Shown here piece after piece: positions 19,001 through 24,969 of a DNA stretch of 64,000 bases. The notes under the pieces were generated by a model. The model was given only the letters and a program-made list of their open reading frames with translations. It made no database searches and had not been told where the DNA came from. The DNA is from Azospirillaceae bacterium (GTDB lineage Bacteria; Pseudomonadota; Alphaproteobacteria; Azospirillales; Azospirillaceae). The position numbers were made by a program, and so were the translations under genes. The first letter of the stretch is position 1, and every line of letters begins with the position of its first letter. The stretch spans positions 252,292-316,291 of the forward strand of contig JAPWJW010000004.1 of assembly GCA_028283825.1 (NCBI GenBank), given 5' to 3'.

Positions 19001-19265
19001 CCGCCACGGTGCCGCTGTTGTACAGCGTGCCGACGATGACGCCGGAGCCTACCGCAAGCCCCGTCACCGCGATGGTGTTGGCGTAAGAGGTGGTCGGGGC
19101 GGTGATGGTGGTCTGCGCCTGGGCGGACGCCGCCAGGCCCATGCCGACGGCCAGCAGCGAGGCGCCGGCCAGCAGACGGCCGCGGCTACCCTGGACGGTG
19201 CCCTTCGGGGCGGCGGCGCCATGAGTCATGGCGCCGGCCGCACCCGCGTTCAAAATCCGTCCCAT
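10068..19265 (-). CDS. Giant autotransporter with beta-helical repeat passenger
   Basis: About 3065 residues. The start at 19265 (MGRILNAGAAGAM...) has GGTGGG just upstream; an in-frame ATG at 19319 is less likely. An extended N-region (GTVQGSRGRLL) precedes the signal core LAGASLLAVGMGLAASAQA. The passenger, roughly residues 50-2750, is built of hundreds of short units of the form GTIGTLxNSGTIxG, typical of a right-handed beta-helix, punctuated by longer modules (GNYSQTGGTLTADGGELVVS). A Gly/Thr/Ser/Asp linker (TGSGTGTGTGTDTGSGGDSG) leads to a C-terminal beta-barrel of about 280 residues ending in the aromatic ASWSF. This is a type Va secreted surface protein, probably an adhesin. Internal segments are near-identical duplications. 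No frameshift is seen despite the repeats. Confidence 0.93.
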   Translation of the reverse strand: MGRILNAGAAGAMTHGAAAPKGTVQGSRGRLLAGASLLAVGMGLAASAQAQTTITAPTTSYANTIAVTGLAVGSGVIVGTLYNSGTVAGSITGIQNAGSIGTLTNDGQVSGQVALYNSGTIGVLVNNGGVIDAGAPTAAGFYNTGNISTVLNNSTILGATYGVYNVGTIGTLVNRGLITGPTAIYNDTGARFDRLINTGAITGDILNLSTNDLTIVGGTGATVGTLTGYVAGSQGTISNTLANVVLASGNLLLNDAVNVGGNTLLNIGASVVLESLVSVTGNYSQSAGALDLTSGGAGLYVSGSASLTGGTVAVLYGATGNYLAGATTLVSAGAASSYAGVTVQSALTGLAVSEGVDGNNLLAVISNDYIGGTLATLSNSGTLTAASAVYIAATGSLGTLANSGTLSGSSRGVLTSGVIGVLSNSAGGLIRAGEIAIYNSGSIGTLSNAGTISAGSGPYAAAGVYSYGTIGTLSNSGLISGDAAGVNNAGTIGLLANDGTIAFNGVANVSRAGVVNNGTIGTLTNAGLISGGATYGVYNNGAIGTLTNDGSITGERAGFYNTNTIGLLVNTGTIASARYAIGNEGTIGLLSNSGIIAGDILNTGGDLTIAGGASGTVGTFTGYTAGSQGTITSTLSNVVLSSGGILLNDAVTLGTGTLVNAGAVLELVSIVSVTGNFTQTDGTLLAHGGELVVSGAASLTGGTVSMGGVGVNVFVGDSTTILEVSGALSTAGVVASNGTLSTVTNGSATDLVMAATGDYIGGTYGSLGIAGGGLISSTTAVVVAASGTLGTLANSGTLSGSHYGVMVAQGGTIDTLTNSGTISGNEGVYNNSTITSLTNSGTISGGSAGIYSAGSIGTLANSGLIQATNDANSYYAGIWNAGTIGALTNDGLVSSARTGIYNEIGTIGTLSNSGTITGGGIGIYNRGGAIGTLTNGGTVSGQSGISNQNTIGTLRNSGTITGTQWMGIDNSGVINVLSNTDGGVISGVSAGVLNGRAIDTLSNAGLISAAGLNTIAAIFNEGTLGLLVNSAGGTIVASGTTGHADANSIAGVVNAATLGTLSNAGLISASGWASVAAIVNEGTLGLLVNSAGGTITAGGPIPAGATSIAGVANYAILGTLTNAGVIQANGITAAGVANFAGTLGLLTNSGSISGGTGVLNAATLGTLVNTGTISGGNAALYNSGTIGSLANSGTIASANLAIDNSGTIGLLSNGGTIAGDIRNTGGDLTIAGGASGAVGSFTGYTAGSQGTITSTLGNVVLSSGGILLNDAVTLGTGTLSNAGASVTLVSAVTITGNYSQTGGTLTADGGELVVSGAASLTGGTVSAAFNQGSNLVVGDGYTVVEAGTLSVSGVAVSNGTLSTVTSGGVTDLVITATADYIGGTYASIGNTGSIHSTTAVIVAASGTLGTLVNTGTLAGTSRGVSNSGTIALLSNSGTISGSVLGIYNQDGVIGTLTNDGVISGGSAINTSGTIDILRNSGTIAGDNGGIHNAGTIGTLANSGLIQATNDANHYYAGIWNAGTIGALTNDGLVSSARTGIYNEIGTIGTLSNSGTITGGGIGIYNRGGAIGTLTNGGTVSGQSGISNQNTISTLRNSGTITGTQWIGIYNSGVINVLSNTDGGVISGVTTGVLNGRAIDTLSNAGVISSGGSAISTSGTIGTLWNSGTITGTQRIGVDNSGVINVLANTDGGVISGVGAGVRNGGAIDTLSNAGLISAAGLNTIAAIFNEGTLGLLVNSAGGTIAASGTIGTGGGNYIRGVVNDATLGTLSNAGLISASGWDSIAAIVNEGTLGLLVNSAGGTITASGATSIAGVANYAILDTLSNGGVIQASGIIAAGVANIGGTLGLLTNSGGIYSGGTGVLNAAALGTLVNTGTISGANLAIDNSGTIGLLSNGGTIAGDIRNTGGDLTIAGGASGAVGTFTGYTAGSQGTITSTLGNVVLSSGGILLNDAVTLGTGTLSNAGASVTLVSAVTITGNYSQTGGTLTADGGELVVSGAASLTGGTVSAAFNQGSNLVVGDGYTVVEAGTLSVSGVAVSNGTLSTVTSGGVTDLVITATADYIGGTYASIGNTGSIHSTTAVIVAAGGTLGTLSNTGTLVGTSRGVLVVGTLGGISNAGTITGGATGIVILSSGSGGTLSNSGYITAGTYGVYNVGTIAVTNIGTILDAPSGDAAGLVNVGAMPDLVNSGTIGGLTGVRNSGSIGTLVNAGTGAIGGSIGLSNAGTITAMDNAGAITGTVYGVSNTVGGTIGSLSNGGTISGYSALYNRGGVGTVSNSGVVAGIEDGVLDGGSIGVLTNSASGVISGVVGLVVANGGTLGTLSNAGTVFGTVDGVSNWGAIDLLSNSGTISGTIDGVSNRGTIDVLSNSGTISGTIGLLNTGSIGTVLNTGALIDSPTVDAAGLNNQGTISVVDNRGTISGASYGVYNTGTIGTVVNSGLITGATAIYNDGVLILSNTGTIAGDIVNASSNELDISGGTDDAPGTLTGYNSALGTITSTLADLRFVSGTLLLNDAINVGTHSVVNSGATLLVNTAINITGSYSQTAGNLVIGVASTSSYGSLVISGSASLTGGSVTLKSTGGTALSAGSYTVVSAGSSLATSNLTLTAVGYTVTSSTITSGGKTELVLTLATGSTGTTGSGTGTGTGTDTGSGGDSGAGTGTDTGGDGTGGSGTTTPTKPGVRYAAVGRAEGGAAIGTGIALDQIAAGTGTAAVAFQNAVLNPLSSLMGKAQQVAVAQLAPNQLTPQLTTTLFTPTTTAISQHQQTVAGLMDSMGGSGASAGDGTLNGVLWGEILGGGALRANATEAAGYRASSAGIVLGGDWYINPEIMAGLAFSWLNSDAVGQDDAAGSLTRVGSYQLTAYSVWRPAFAERRLSVEGQVAFGYNHYDQRRDIDFLGARANANYGGEQYVGKVTVGYAMPDHNGFTLTPQYSLQAARLTNHAYSEHDAGVADLDVGALTTNSLTQQVGFKLDTALDTAFGRLLPDLKLAWVHDYLNGPVSTTAVLGGVSFASTTGRVSADGVAIALGATLAKGDNLSLRLEYNGELRSDYQSHAGVLRASWSF
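13000..15677 (-). repeat. Long internal direct repeat in the autotransporter (offset 2049 bp)
   Basis: The stretch about 13000-13628 recurs at about 15049-15677 with a constant offset of 2049 bases and only scattered substitutions. It encodes the module from LSNGGTIAGDIRNTGGDL through VEAGTLSVSGVAVSNGTL to the ADYIGGTYASIGNTGS unit. A third, more divergent copy lies near 16905-17500. Constant spacing without indels points to a relatively recent duplication or gene conversion. Confidence 0.8.
14341..16700 (-). repeat. Second internal direct repeat in the autotransporter (offset 1920 bp)
   Basis: Bases about 14341-14780 match 16261-16700 with offset 1920. The shared protein text includes ALTNDGLVSSARTGIYNEIG and GGTVSGQSGISNQNTI. 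Its offset differs from the 2049-bp repeat that flanks it, so the passenger has been shuffled by more than one event. Confidence 0.75.
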
Positions 19266-19999
19266 TTTCCCACCATCACAAATTATGCCCCAGGCAACGG
19301 CAACGCCCATGCCCCGCACGAACCGCCGCGCGTCATTGGGGGAGTATCATCGAAATAGGATTCAGCTTCAATTTTATTATCTTAAATATATGTGCAAAAT
19401 TCTCATGTCAGAAGCACTATCATGGAAATGATTTTCCAGAAAGTCCATCATCACCAACCACAATTCACCGTTAAATGTTCGACAAATTAGCCATTAAAAT
19501 TGCGTTAACGCTGGAAATAATTGTATATTTGCGTGAAAATTCCCCGGTTCCAGCTCAAATCATCCTTTCGTTACTATGGATCGTCACAGACTTCATGCGG
19601 ATTTGACACAAGCGCCAACTTCACGAATGCCCTATGACAACCCACGGCGCATGTGAGCGAATGACCTAACTATTCCCAATCACGTCCGCCAGAAAACCCG
19701 AGCGCCATAAATCAGATTCGACGCGATCGGACATTGCCGATAACACGACGGCGGGGACGCGTCGCGTGAAATTGTTCGCCTTTTCTGCCGGTTTTATTGA
19801 CGATCACGTTCCCACGACTACCCGTCGGGGCGGTACTTGGCCATTTCGCACGAAAGTCGCGACGCTCCACTTGACCGTCGCGTTTTATATATAATTCCTT
19901 GGCAGCACCATCACCCTCACATTACAAGACTTTGAGGGGCTGTTCGGCAGGCGGCCGGGGCGCCCCGGCCTTGCCACCGAATCCCGGTCACCCCGCGCG
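19266..19999. other. AT-rich divergent intergenic region with GC palindrome
   Basis: This 734-bp gap separates the autotransporter from the divergent kinase gene and contains no supportable gene. It is markedly richer in A and T than its surroundings, especially 19360-19560. Near the kinase end there is a TATATAAT run (about 19888-19895) and an 18-base perfect palindrome, GGCCGGGG-CGCCCCGGCC (19953-19970), 30 bases before the kinase start, which could form a leader hairpin. Confidence 0.5.
19383..19411 (-). promoter_or_regulatory. Possible sigma-70-like promoter of the autotransporter
   Basis: On the minus strand CTGACA (19411-19406) is followed after 17 bases by TATTTA (19388-19383), or after 15 bases by TATATT. 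It lies in the AT-rich gap about 110 bases before the autotransporter start. The boxes are imperfect and the call is tentative. Confidence 0.3.
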
Positions 20000-21493
20000 A
20001 TGCTGGACTATCATACGGCCCTGGTGCTGACCTACGCGCTGGTCTGCATGGACGGCGTGATCGCCGTCGTGGTGTGGCAATCGCAGAAGCGGCTGATCGG
20101 CATGGAGCTGATCGCGGCCTCCTACATGCTGCCCGTGGTGGCCGTGGGCCTGATCGCCCACCGCGAACCGCTGACCATGATCTCGGGCAACGTCCTGTAT
20201 AATCTCAGCGAGGCGCTGGCGGCGGAGGGCATGGCCATCTTCCTGCGCCAGCCACGCCTGCCGGGCTGGGTGCTGCCGGCCACCGCCCTTGGAACGCTGG
20301 TGCTGTGGACCGCCGCCGCCATCTGGTTCCCCGACAACATACAGCTGCGCAACGCCGTCTCCACCATCATCACGCTGGCCTGTGTCTGCCGCATGATAGC
20401 ACTGCTGATGCGCGACCGGGGACAGCCCGTGTTCCTGCGCCGGGTGACGCTGGCCTGCCTGGGCCTGCACGGCACCGTGTGCACGGTGCGCCTGGGCGCC
20501 GCCCTTCAGAACCTGGTCACCGGCCGCTGGGTCGGCCAGCTGCTGCCCGAACAGGTCCTGCCGCTGTGGTATGTGCTGGAACTGGCGGTTTACACCAACC
20601 TGCTGTTCTTCTGCCTGCTGGCCATGTTCTGCGGCCGGCTGGCGGAGAATTTGCGCGCCCGCGACCGCGACCTGTGGGCGGAGCAGGAAAAGCAGATCCG
20701 CCTGTCGGAAACCCTGGCCACCGAACGCCGCCTGCACCAGGAGCAGCGGGAATTCCTGCACCTGCTGAGCCATGAGTTCGGCACCCCCCTGGCGGTCATC
20801 GACCGGTCGGCGGAGATGCTGCAGATGCAGGTGGGGGAAGAGCCCCCTGAGGCCCCCCGGACCGGCGCCATCCGGGGACGGCTGGACACCATCCGCGCCA
20901 CCGTGCGCCGCCTGTCCCACCTGGTGGAGGATCTGCTGCGGGCGGAGCAGGCGGGCCTGGAAACCGCCCGGCGCGACCGGCTGGACGCCGGCGCCCTGGC
21001 GCGGCAGGCGGTGGCCGCCGCCTATAACGACGCCCATGGCGGCGCCAAGGGCTGGGAGGACGGCCGCGTGCGACTGGACATCACCGACGGCCCCGCCGCC
21101 TTCCTCGGCGATGCCGACATGATGGTGATGGCCATCGCCAACCTGGTGGCCAACGGCCTGAAATACTCCCCCGCCGACCAGGCGGTGACGGTGACCTTGA
21201 AGACCTCGCCGGCGACCCTGACCCTGACGGTGCGCGACCGGGGCATCGGCTTCCCCCCGGCGGAACTGGCCACCGTGGGCCAGCGCTTCTTCCGCGCCTC
21301 CAACGCGCGGACGCACACCGGTACGGGCCTGGGCCTGTACCTGGTCAAGATCATCCTGGCCAAGCATGGCGGCCAGCTGGACCTGGCCAATCACCCGGAT
21401 GGCGGGGCGGTGGCCATCCTGCGCCTGCCCGCCGCCGGTGCCGCCCCCCGCCCAATCGACCCTATACAACCCGCCGCGCTGGTGAAAGGCTGA
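20000..21493 (+). CDS. Membrane sensor histidine kinase
   Basis: This 497-residue protein has a multi-pass N-terminal membrane region (several hydrophobic segments within residues 5-212, 7TM-like in spacing) and a short coiled segment. The phosphoacceptor helix is LHLLSHEFGTPLAVIDRSAEML with His258. The ATPase domain shows the N box NLVANGLKYSP, G1 DRGIGFP and G2 GTGLGLYLVK. It should autophosphorylate at His258 and pass phosphate to the response regulator encoded 6 bases downstream. The sensor resembles membrane-embedded 7TM sensing modules rather than a periplasmic PAS/Cache type, so the signal is unknown. No strong ribosome site precedes the ATG. It is divergent from the giant autotransporter gene. 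Confidence 0.88.
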   Translation: MLDYHTALVLTYALVCMDGVIAVVVWQSQKRLIGMELIAASYMLPVVAVGLIAHREPLTMISGNVLYNLSEALAAEGMAIFLRQPRLPGWVLPATALGTLVLWTAAAIWFPDNIQLRNAVSTIITLACVCRMIALLMRDRGQPVFLRRVTLACLGLHGTVCTVRLGAALQNLVTGRWVGQLLPEQVLPLWYVLELAVYTNLLFFCLLAMFCGRLAENLRARDRDLWAEQEKQIRLSETLATERRLHQEQREFLHLLSHEFGTPLAVIDRSAEMLQMQVGEEPPEAPRTGAIRGRLDTIRATVRRLSHLVEDLLRAEQAGLETARRDRLDAGALARQAVAAAYNDAHGGAKGWEDGRVRLDITDGPAAFLGDADMMVMAIANLVANGLKYSPADQAVTVTLKTSPATLTLTVRDRGIGFPPAELATVGQRFFRASNARTHTGTGLGLYLVKIILAKHGGQLDLANHPDGGAVAILRLPAAGAAPRPIDPIQPAALVKG

Positions 21494-21499
21494 GCCCCT

Positions 21500-22210
21500 A
21501 TGCAGACCATCCTGGTCGTCGAGGACGAACCCTCGCTCCGCACCGATCTGGTGCACTACCTGGCCGCCAAGGGATATGCCGCGCACGCCGCCGCCACCGC
21601 CACCGAATGCCGCGGGGCCTTGGGCGGCCTGGACCAGGTGGACGCCGTGCTGCTGGATCTGGCGTTGCCCGACGGCGATGGCCACACCCTGCTGGCCGAA
21701 ATCCGCCAGGCGCGGGGCCTGTCCTGCGGCGTCATCATCCTGACCGCCTTCGGCGAGGCGGAGGACAGGGTGCGCGGCCTGGACGGCGGCGCCGACGCCT
21801 ATCTGGTGAAGCGCGCCAGCCTGCGCGAGATCGAGGCCACGCTGGTCAGCGTGCTGCGCCGCGTGTCGGCGCCGCCACCGGCCGCCGTGCACGACGGGCA
21901 AGCGGCCGCTGCCGGCTGGGTGCTGGACACCGCCAACTGGATGCTGACGGCGCCAGGCGGCCAGGGCATCAAGCTGACGGGCATGGAACTGAACTTCCTG
22001 GCGCTGCTGGCGGCCAACCCCGGCCAGGTCTGCACCCGCGGCGCCATCGCCGAGGCCCGCGGCCGCACGGCGCAAAGCGACGACCGCAACATCGATGCCA
22101 TGGTCAACCGCCTGCGCCGCAAGATTGAGGGATTGAGCGGGCTGGAGGCCCCCATCCGCGTGATCTACGGCAGCGGTTATACGTTCGCCGGGCCTTTGAC
22201 CGCACTTTAA
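21500..22210 (+). CDS. OmpR-family response regulator
   Basis: This 236-residue protein has a receiver domain with acidic pocket E8/D9, phosphorylation site D53 (AVLLDLALPDGDG), T82 (LTAF) and K104 (YLVKRA). A winged-helix DNA-binding domain follows (KLTGMELNFLALLAANPGQVC ... NIDAMVNRLRRKI ... VIYGSGYTF, interrupted). It is the cognate partner of the kinase 6 bases upstream and probably binds DNA as a dimer. Nearby candidate targets are the AT-rich gap before the autotransporter and its own promoter. Its TAA stop lies at the edge of an intergenic repeat. Confidence 0.92.
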   Translation: MQTILVVEDEPSLRTDLVHYLAAKGYAAHAAATATECRGALGGLDQVDAVLLDLALPDGDGHTLLAEIRQARGLSCGVIILTAFGEAEDRVRGLDGGADAYLVKRASLREIEATLVSVLRRVSAPPPAAVHDGQAAAAGWVLDTANWMLTAPGGQGIKLTGMELNFLALLAANPGQVCTRGAIAEARGRTAQSDDRNIDAMVNRLRRKIEGLSGLEAPIRVIYGSGYTFAGPLTAL

Positions 22211-22317
22211 TACCCACGGCCTTTGACCATGGCCGGTCAAAGGCCCCCTCAAGCGCCGGGCGCCAGCATCCGCTGGCCTCCAGCGGCACGAGCCTTCGTC
22301 TCGTGCCGCTGGCATTA
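22208..22317 (+). repeat. Intergenic repeat family, copy A
   Basis: A short copy of a family also found near 26.2, 29.5 and 54.1 kb. It starts with TAATACCCACGGCCTTTGAC, contains CCCTCAAGCGCCGGGCGCC, and ends with a 13-bp hairpin (CCAGCGGCACGAG paired with CTCGTGCCGCTGG) and GCATTA. The first stem (CCTTTGACC with GGTCAAAGG) is also complete. It fills the whole gap between two convergent genes and both of their TAA stop codons lie at its edges. It may act as a bidirectional terminator. Confidence 0.75.
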
Positions 22318-23004
22318 GACCGCCATCATTCCCCGTAGCGCCGCCACCGTCCCGGTCACCGCGTCGGGCCGGCGCACGGCGTCCGGCGGGAGACGGTGAT
22401 CGGCCAGCAGACGGGCGGGACCGGGGGATAGCACAAGCACACGGTCGGCCAGGCTGGCCGCTTCCGCCAGATCATGGGTCACCAGCAGGGTGGGCACCGG
22501 ACGGTGGTGCCACCGTTCCAGCAGCAGGGTGCGTGCGACCACCGCATTGGCCTCATCCAGCGAGGTGAAGGGTTCGTCCAGCAGCAGGGCGTCGGGGTGG
22601 ATGGCCAGGGCGCGGACCAGCGCCAGCCGCCGCGCCATGCCCAGCGACAGGTGCGACGCCCAGGCGTCCGCCGAGGAGGCCAGCCCCAGCCGGCCCAGCA
22701 GGTCGGCCGCCAGGGCCGGATCGGCGCCGGCGATGGCTAGGTTCTGGCGCACGGTGCGCCAGGGCAGCAGGCGCGGCTGCTGGAACACCACGCCCGGCCG
22801 CCGGGGCGCCGGGGTCCAGTGCACGGCGCCGTCCAGCCCGTCATGCGCCAACCCGGCCGCCAGGCGCAGCAGGGTGCTTTTGCCGCAACCGGACGGTCCC
22901 ACCAGGGCCACCACCTCCCCCGCCGCCACGGTGAAGGCCACCGGCCCCAGCACCACACGGCCGGCCAGGCGCAATTCCCGGATATCCACCGTCAGCCCGG
23001 TCAT
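22315..23004 (-). CDS. NitT/TauT-family ABC transporter ATP-binding protein
   Basis: 229 residues from the ATG at 23004, which overlaps the permease stop (ATGA). Walker A is GPSGCGKST (36-44), the Q-loop is VVFQQPRLLPW, Walker B is ALLLDEPFTSLDE and the H-loop is LLVTHDLAEA. The signature is HLSLGMARRLALVRAL, in which LSLGM replaces the usual LSGGQ, a recurrent variant in this family. It should power import through the adjacent permease. A longer open frame running into the permease gene is an artefact. Confidence 0.87.
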   Translation of the reverse strand: MTGLTVDIRELRLAGRVVLGPVAFTVAAGEVVALVGPSGCGKSTLLRLAAGLAHDGLDGAVHWTPAPRRPGVVFQQPRLLPWRTVRQNLAIAGADPALAADLLGRLGLASSADAWASHLSLGMARRLALVRALAIHPDALLLDEPFTSLDEANAVVARTLLLERWHHRPVPTLLVTHDLAEAASLADRVLVLSPGPARLLADHRLPPDAVRRPDAVTGTVAALRGMMAV

Positions 23005-23747
23005 AGGCGCCACCGCCCGACCCAGCGCTCCAGCGGTTGCAGCCCCGCCCACTCGATGACCTGGACGATCAGGATGAAGGCCAGGGCGTAGGCCAGGATG
23101 TGGGCCACGTCGAACAGCTGGAAATAGACCTGGATCTGGAAACCCACGCCGTCGCTGCGCCCCAGCAGTTCCACCACCAGCACGATCTTCCAGATCAGCG
23201 ACAGGCCGGACCGGGTGGCGGCGAACAGATAAGGGGTCAACTGGGGCAGGACGACATGGCGCAATGTGGCCCAGCGCCCCAGGCGATAGGTCCGGCCCAT
23301 GTCCAGCAGGTCGGTGTCCAGCGCCCGCACCCCCTCGCGCACCGTCACCGCGGTGGTGGGCAGCTTGTTCAGCGCCACGGCGGCGATGGCCGCCGCCTCC
23401 GTCAGGCCGAACCACACATACAGCAGCACGATCAGCACCAGGGCCGGCAGGTTCAGCAACAGCAGGAGCGCGCTGTCCAGCCACAGATCGACGCGCCGCC
23501 ACCAGCCCATGGCGAACCCCAGCGCGACGCCCCCCGCCATGGACAGGACGAAGGACGCCGCCACCCGCGCCAGGGTGATGCCGACATGGTGGGGCAAGGC
23601 GCCGGACGCCACCTCTCGCCCCAGCACGGCCAGGACGGTGGAGGCGGGCGGTGCCAGCGGGCTGGCCGCCAGCCGCCCCGCGACCTCCCACACGGCCAGC
23701 AGCACCAGGACGGACAGCGCGCGGATGGCCCAGGCCCTACTCACCAA
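23001..23747 (-). CDS. NitT/TauT-family ABC transporter permease
   Basis: 248 residues, about six hydrophobic segments. The cytoplasmic EAA-type loop reads ALDTDLLDMGRTYRLGRWAT followed by LRHVVLPQLTPYLFAA, and WKIVLVVELLG is typical of the SsuC/TauC/NrtB type. Family members import nitrate, sulfonates, taurine, cyanate, thiamine precursors or riboflavin; the substrate cannot be decided here. The gene overlaps the binding-protein gene by 7 bases and the ATPase gene by 4, so the three are one operon. Confidence 0.87.
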   Translation of the reverse strand: MVSRAWAIRALSVLVLLAVWEVAGRLAASPLAPPASTVLAVLGREVASGALPHHVGITLARVAASFVLSMAGGVALGFAMGWWRRVDLWLDSALLLLLNLPALVLIVLLYVWFGLTEAAAIAAVALNKLPTTAVTVREGVRALDTDLLDMGRTYRLGRWATLRHVVLPQLTPYLFAATRSGLSLIWKIVLVVELLGRSDGVGFQIQVYFQLFDVAHILAYALAFILIVQVIEWAGLQPLERWVGRWRL

Positions 23748-24748
23748 GACTGGGCCGCCTGCCAGAAGGTGCCCGGCGGCAGCGTATCATCGCTGGAGCC
23801 CACCAGCGCCGGGCCGCCCACCGCCACCAGCACGCGGTACAGCTGGGCGGCCGCATCCCATTCCGCCGGCCCCCAGTGACGGGGGATGCCGCGCCGGTAC
23901 CAGTCACGCAAATGATCGAATTCCGCGTCGCTGCCGGCGTCGGCCAGGGGGCGCAGCCGGGGCCATTCGTCGTCGTTCCTGGCCAGCAGATCCCGCGCCG
24001 CGGCGGTGGCGGCGATGAAGCCATCCAAGGCGGCGCGGTTGGCCCGTGCCCAGCGGTCGGAGAAGACATAACCCACCATGGGGACCACGCCCTGGATGCC
24101 CAGGCCGGCCACCGCACCTTCCGTCGTCAGCAGGCTGCGTTGCCCCGCCGCCTGGCCCTTGGCGGCGAAGGGCCAGTAGGTCAGCAGGGCGTCCAGCCGG
24201 CCGGCCGTGAGCGCGTTGGCCAGCAGGGGCGGCGCGCCGAAGGTCTTCTGCGCCGTGGCGTCCAGGTCGATGCCGGCCTGGCGCTGGGCATAGGCACGCA
24301 GGATCAGCCAGTTCTTGTCCAGGGGGCCGCCGGCAATGCCCAGGCGCCGGCCCGCCAGGTCCGGCACCGCCGCCACCGGCCCCGTCGCCGGCAGCATCAG
24401 GGCGCCGGCGGTGTTGGAAAAGGGGATGAAGGTCCAGTCGCCGGCACCGGTGGCGCGCTGGCGCGCGACCCACAGCCAGTCCACCGCGACGGTATCGACC
24501 TCACCCGCCTGCAGGGCCACCTGCGTCGCCTGGCCGGTGGCGAATTCCCGGGTCTGGACAGCGATGCCGTGGGTGGCATCCAGCCCATGCCGGCGCACCA
24601 CGTCCAGTTCCCAGGACACGGTGCCGTAACGCAGGACACCCACCCGCACGGCGGGCCCGATGGCTGCGGACAGGGCGGCACGGCCACGCCGCGGAACCAA
24701 GCCGGCCACCAGGCCGGCGCCCAGCAGCGCGCGGCGCGAAATCGTCAT
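23741..24748 (-). CDS. NitT/TauT-type ABC substrate-binding protein
   Basis: 335 residues with a twin-arginine-like leader (ISRRALLGAGLVAGL), then a periplasmic binding fold: VRVGVLRYGTVSWELDVV, VALQAGEVDTVAVDWLWV, DLAGRRLGIAGGPLDKNW and LLTYWPFAAKG. This is the NMT1/SsuA-like family that delivers a small anion or heterocycle to its permease. It heads the operon with the permease and ATPase. The divergent neighbour is the PQQ-associated ABC system, and the two transporters should not be merged: this one is an importer, that one is of the ABC-2 (exporter-like) type. Confidence 0.85.
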   Translation of the reverse strand: MTISRRALLGAGLVAGLVPRRGRAALSAAIGPAVRVGVLRYGTVSWELDVVRRHGLDATHGIAVQTREFATGQATQVALQAGEVDTVAVDWLWVARQRATGAGDWTFIPFSNTAGALMLPATGPVAAVPDLAGRRLGIAGGPLDKNWLILRAYAQRQAGIDLDATAQKTFGAPPLLANALTAGRLDALLTYWPFAAKGQAAGQRSLLTTEGAVAGLGIQGVVPMVGYVFSDRWARANRAALDGFIAATAAARDLLARNDDEWPRLRPLADAGSDAEFDHLRDWYRRGIPRHWGPAEWDAAAQLYRVLVAVGGPALVGSSDDTLPPGTFWQAAQSW

Positions 24749-24969
24749 CGTGGGGCATCCTCCCGACCCGTATGGCCGGATTATTCTTGAGTCCCGGTCC
24801 CGGCATTATCGGGCCGCCGCTTTCCACCCTGTCAACCCAAGCCCCTCTACGACTATAGAACGAGGGGGCGGGCGGACGGCCGGACCTGATTTCCTATTGG
24901 CGCCCGTGCGGGCCGGGGCCCATTATCGGTCGGGCAGTCCCTGGGTCTGATCGCAAGGAGACGGCGGAC

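Noticed and set aside
19871-19895. TTGACC...TATAAT promoter for the kinase gene
   Set aside because: The spacer is only 13 bases, too short for a sigma-70 promoter; only the TATAAT is kept as a weak observation.
22315-23691. Single 458-codon ABC protein
   Set aside because: The first half is an out-of-frame reading of the permease gene; the true ATPase starts at 23004 with ATGA overlap.
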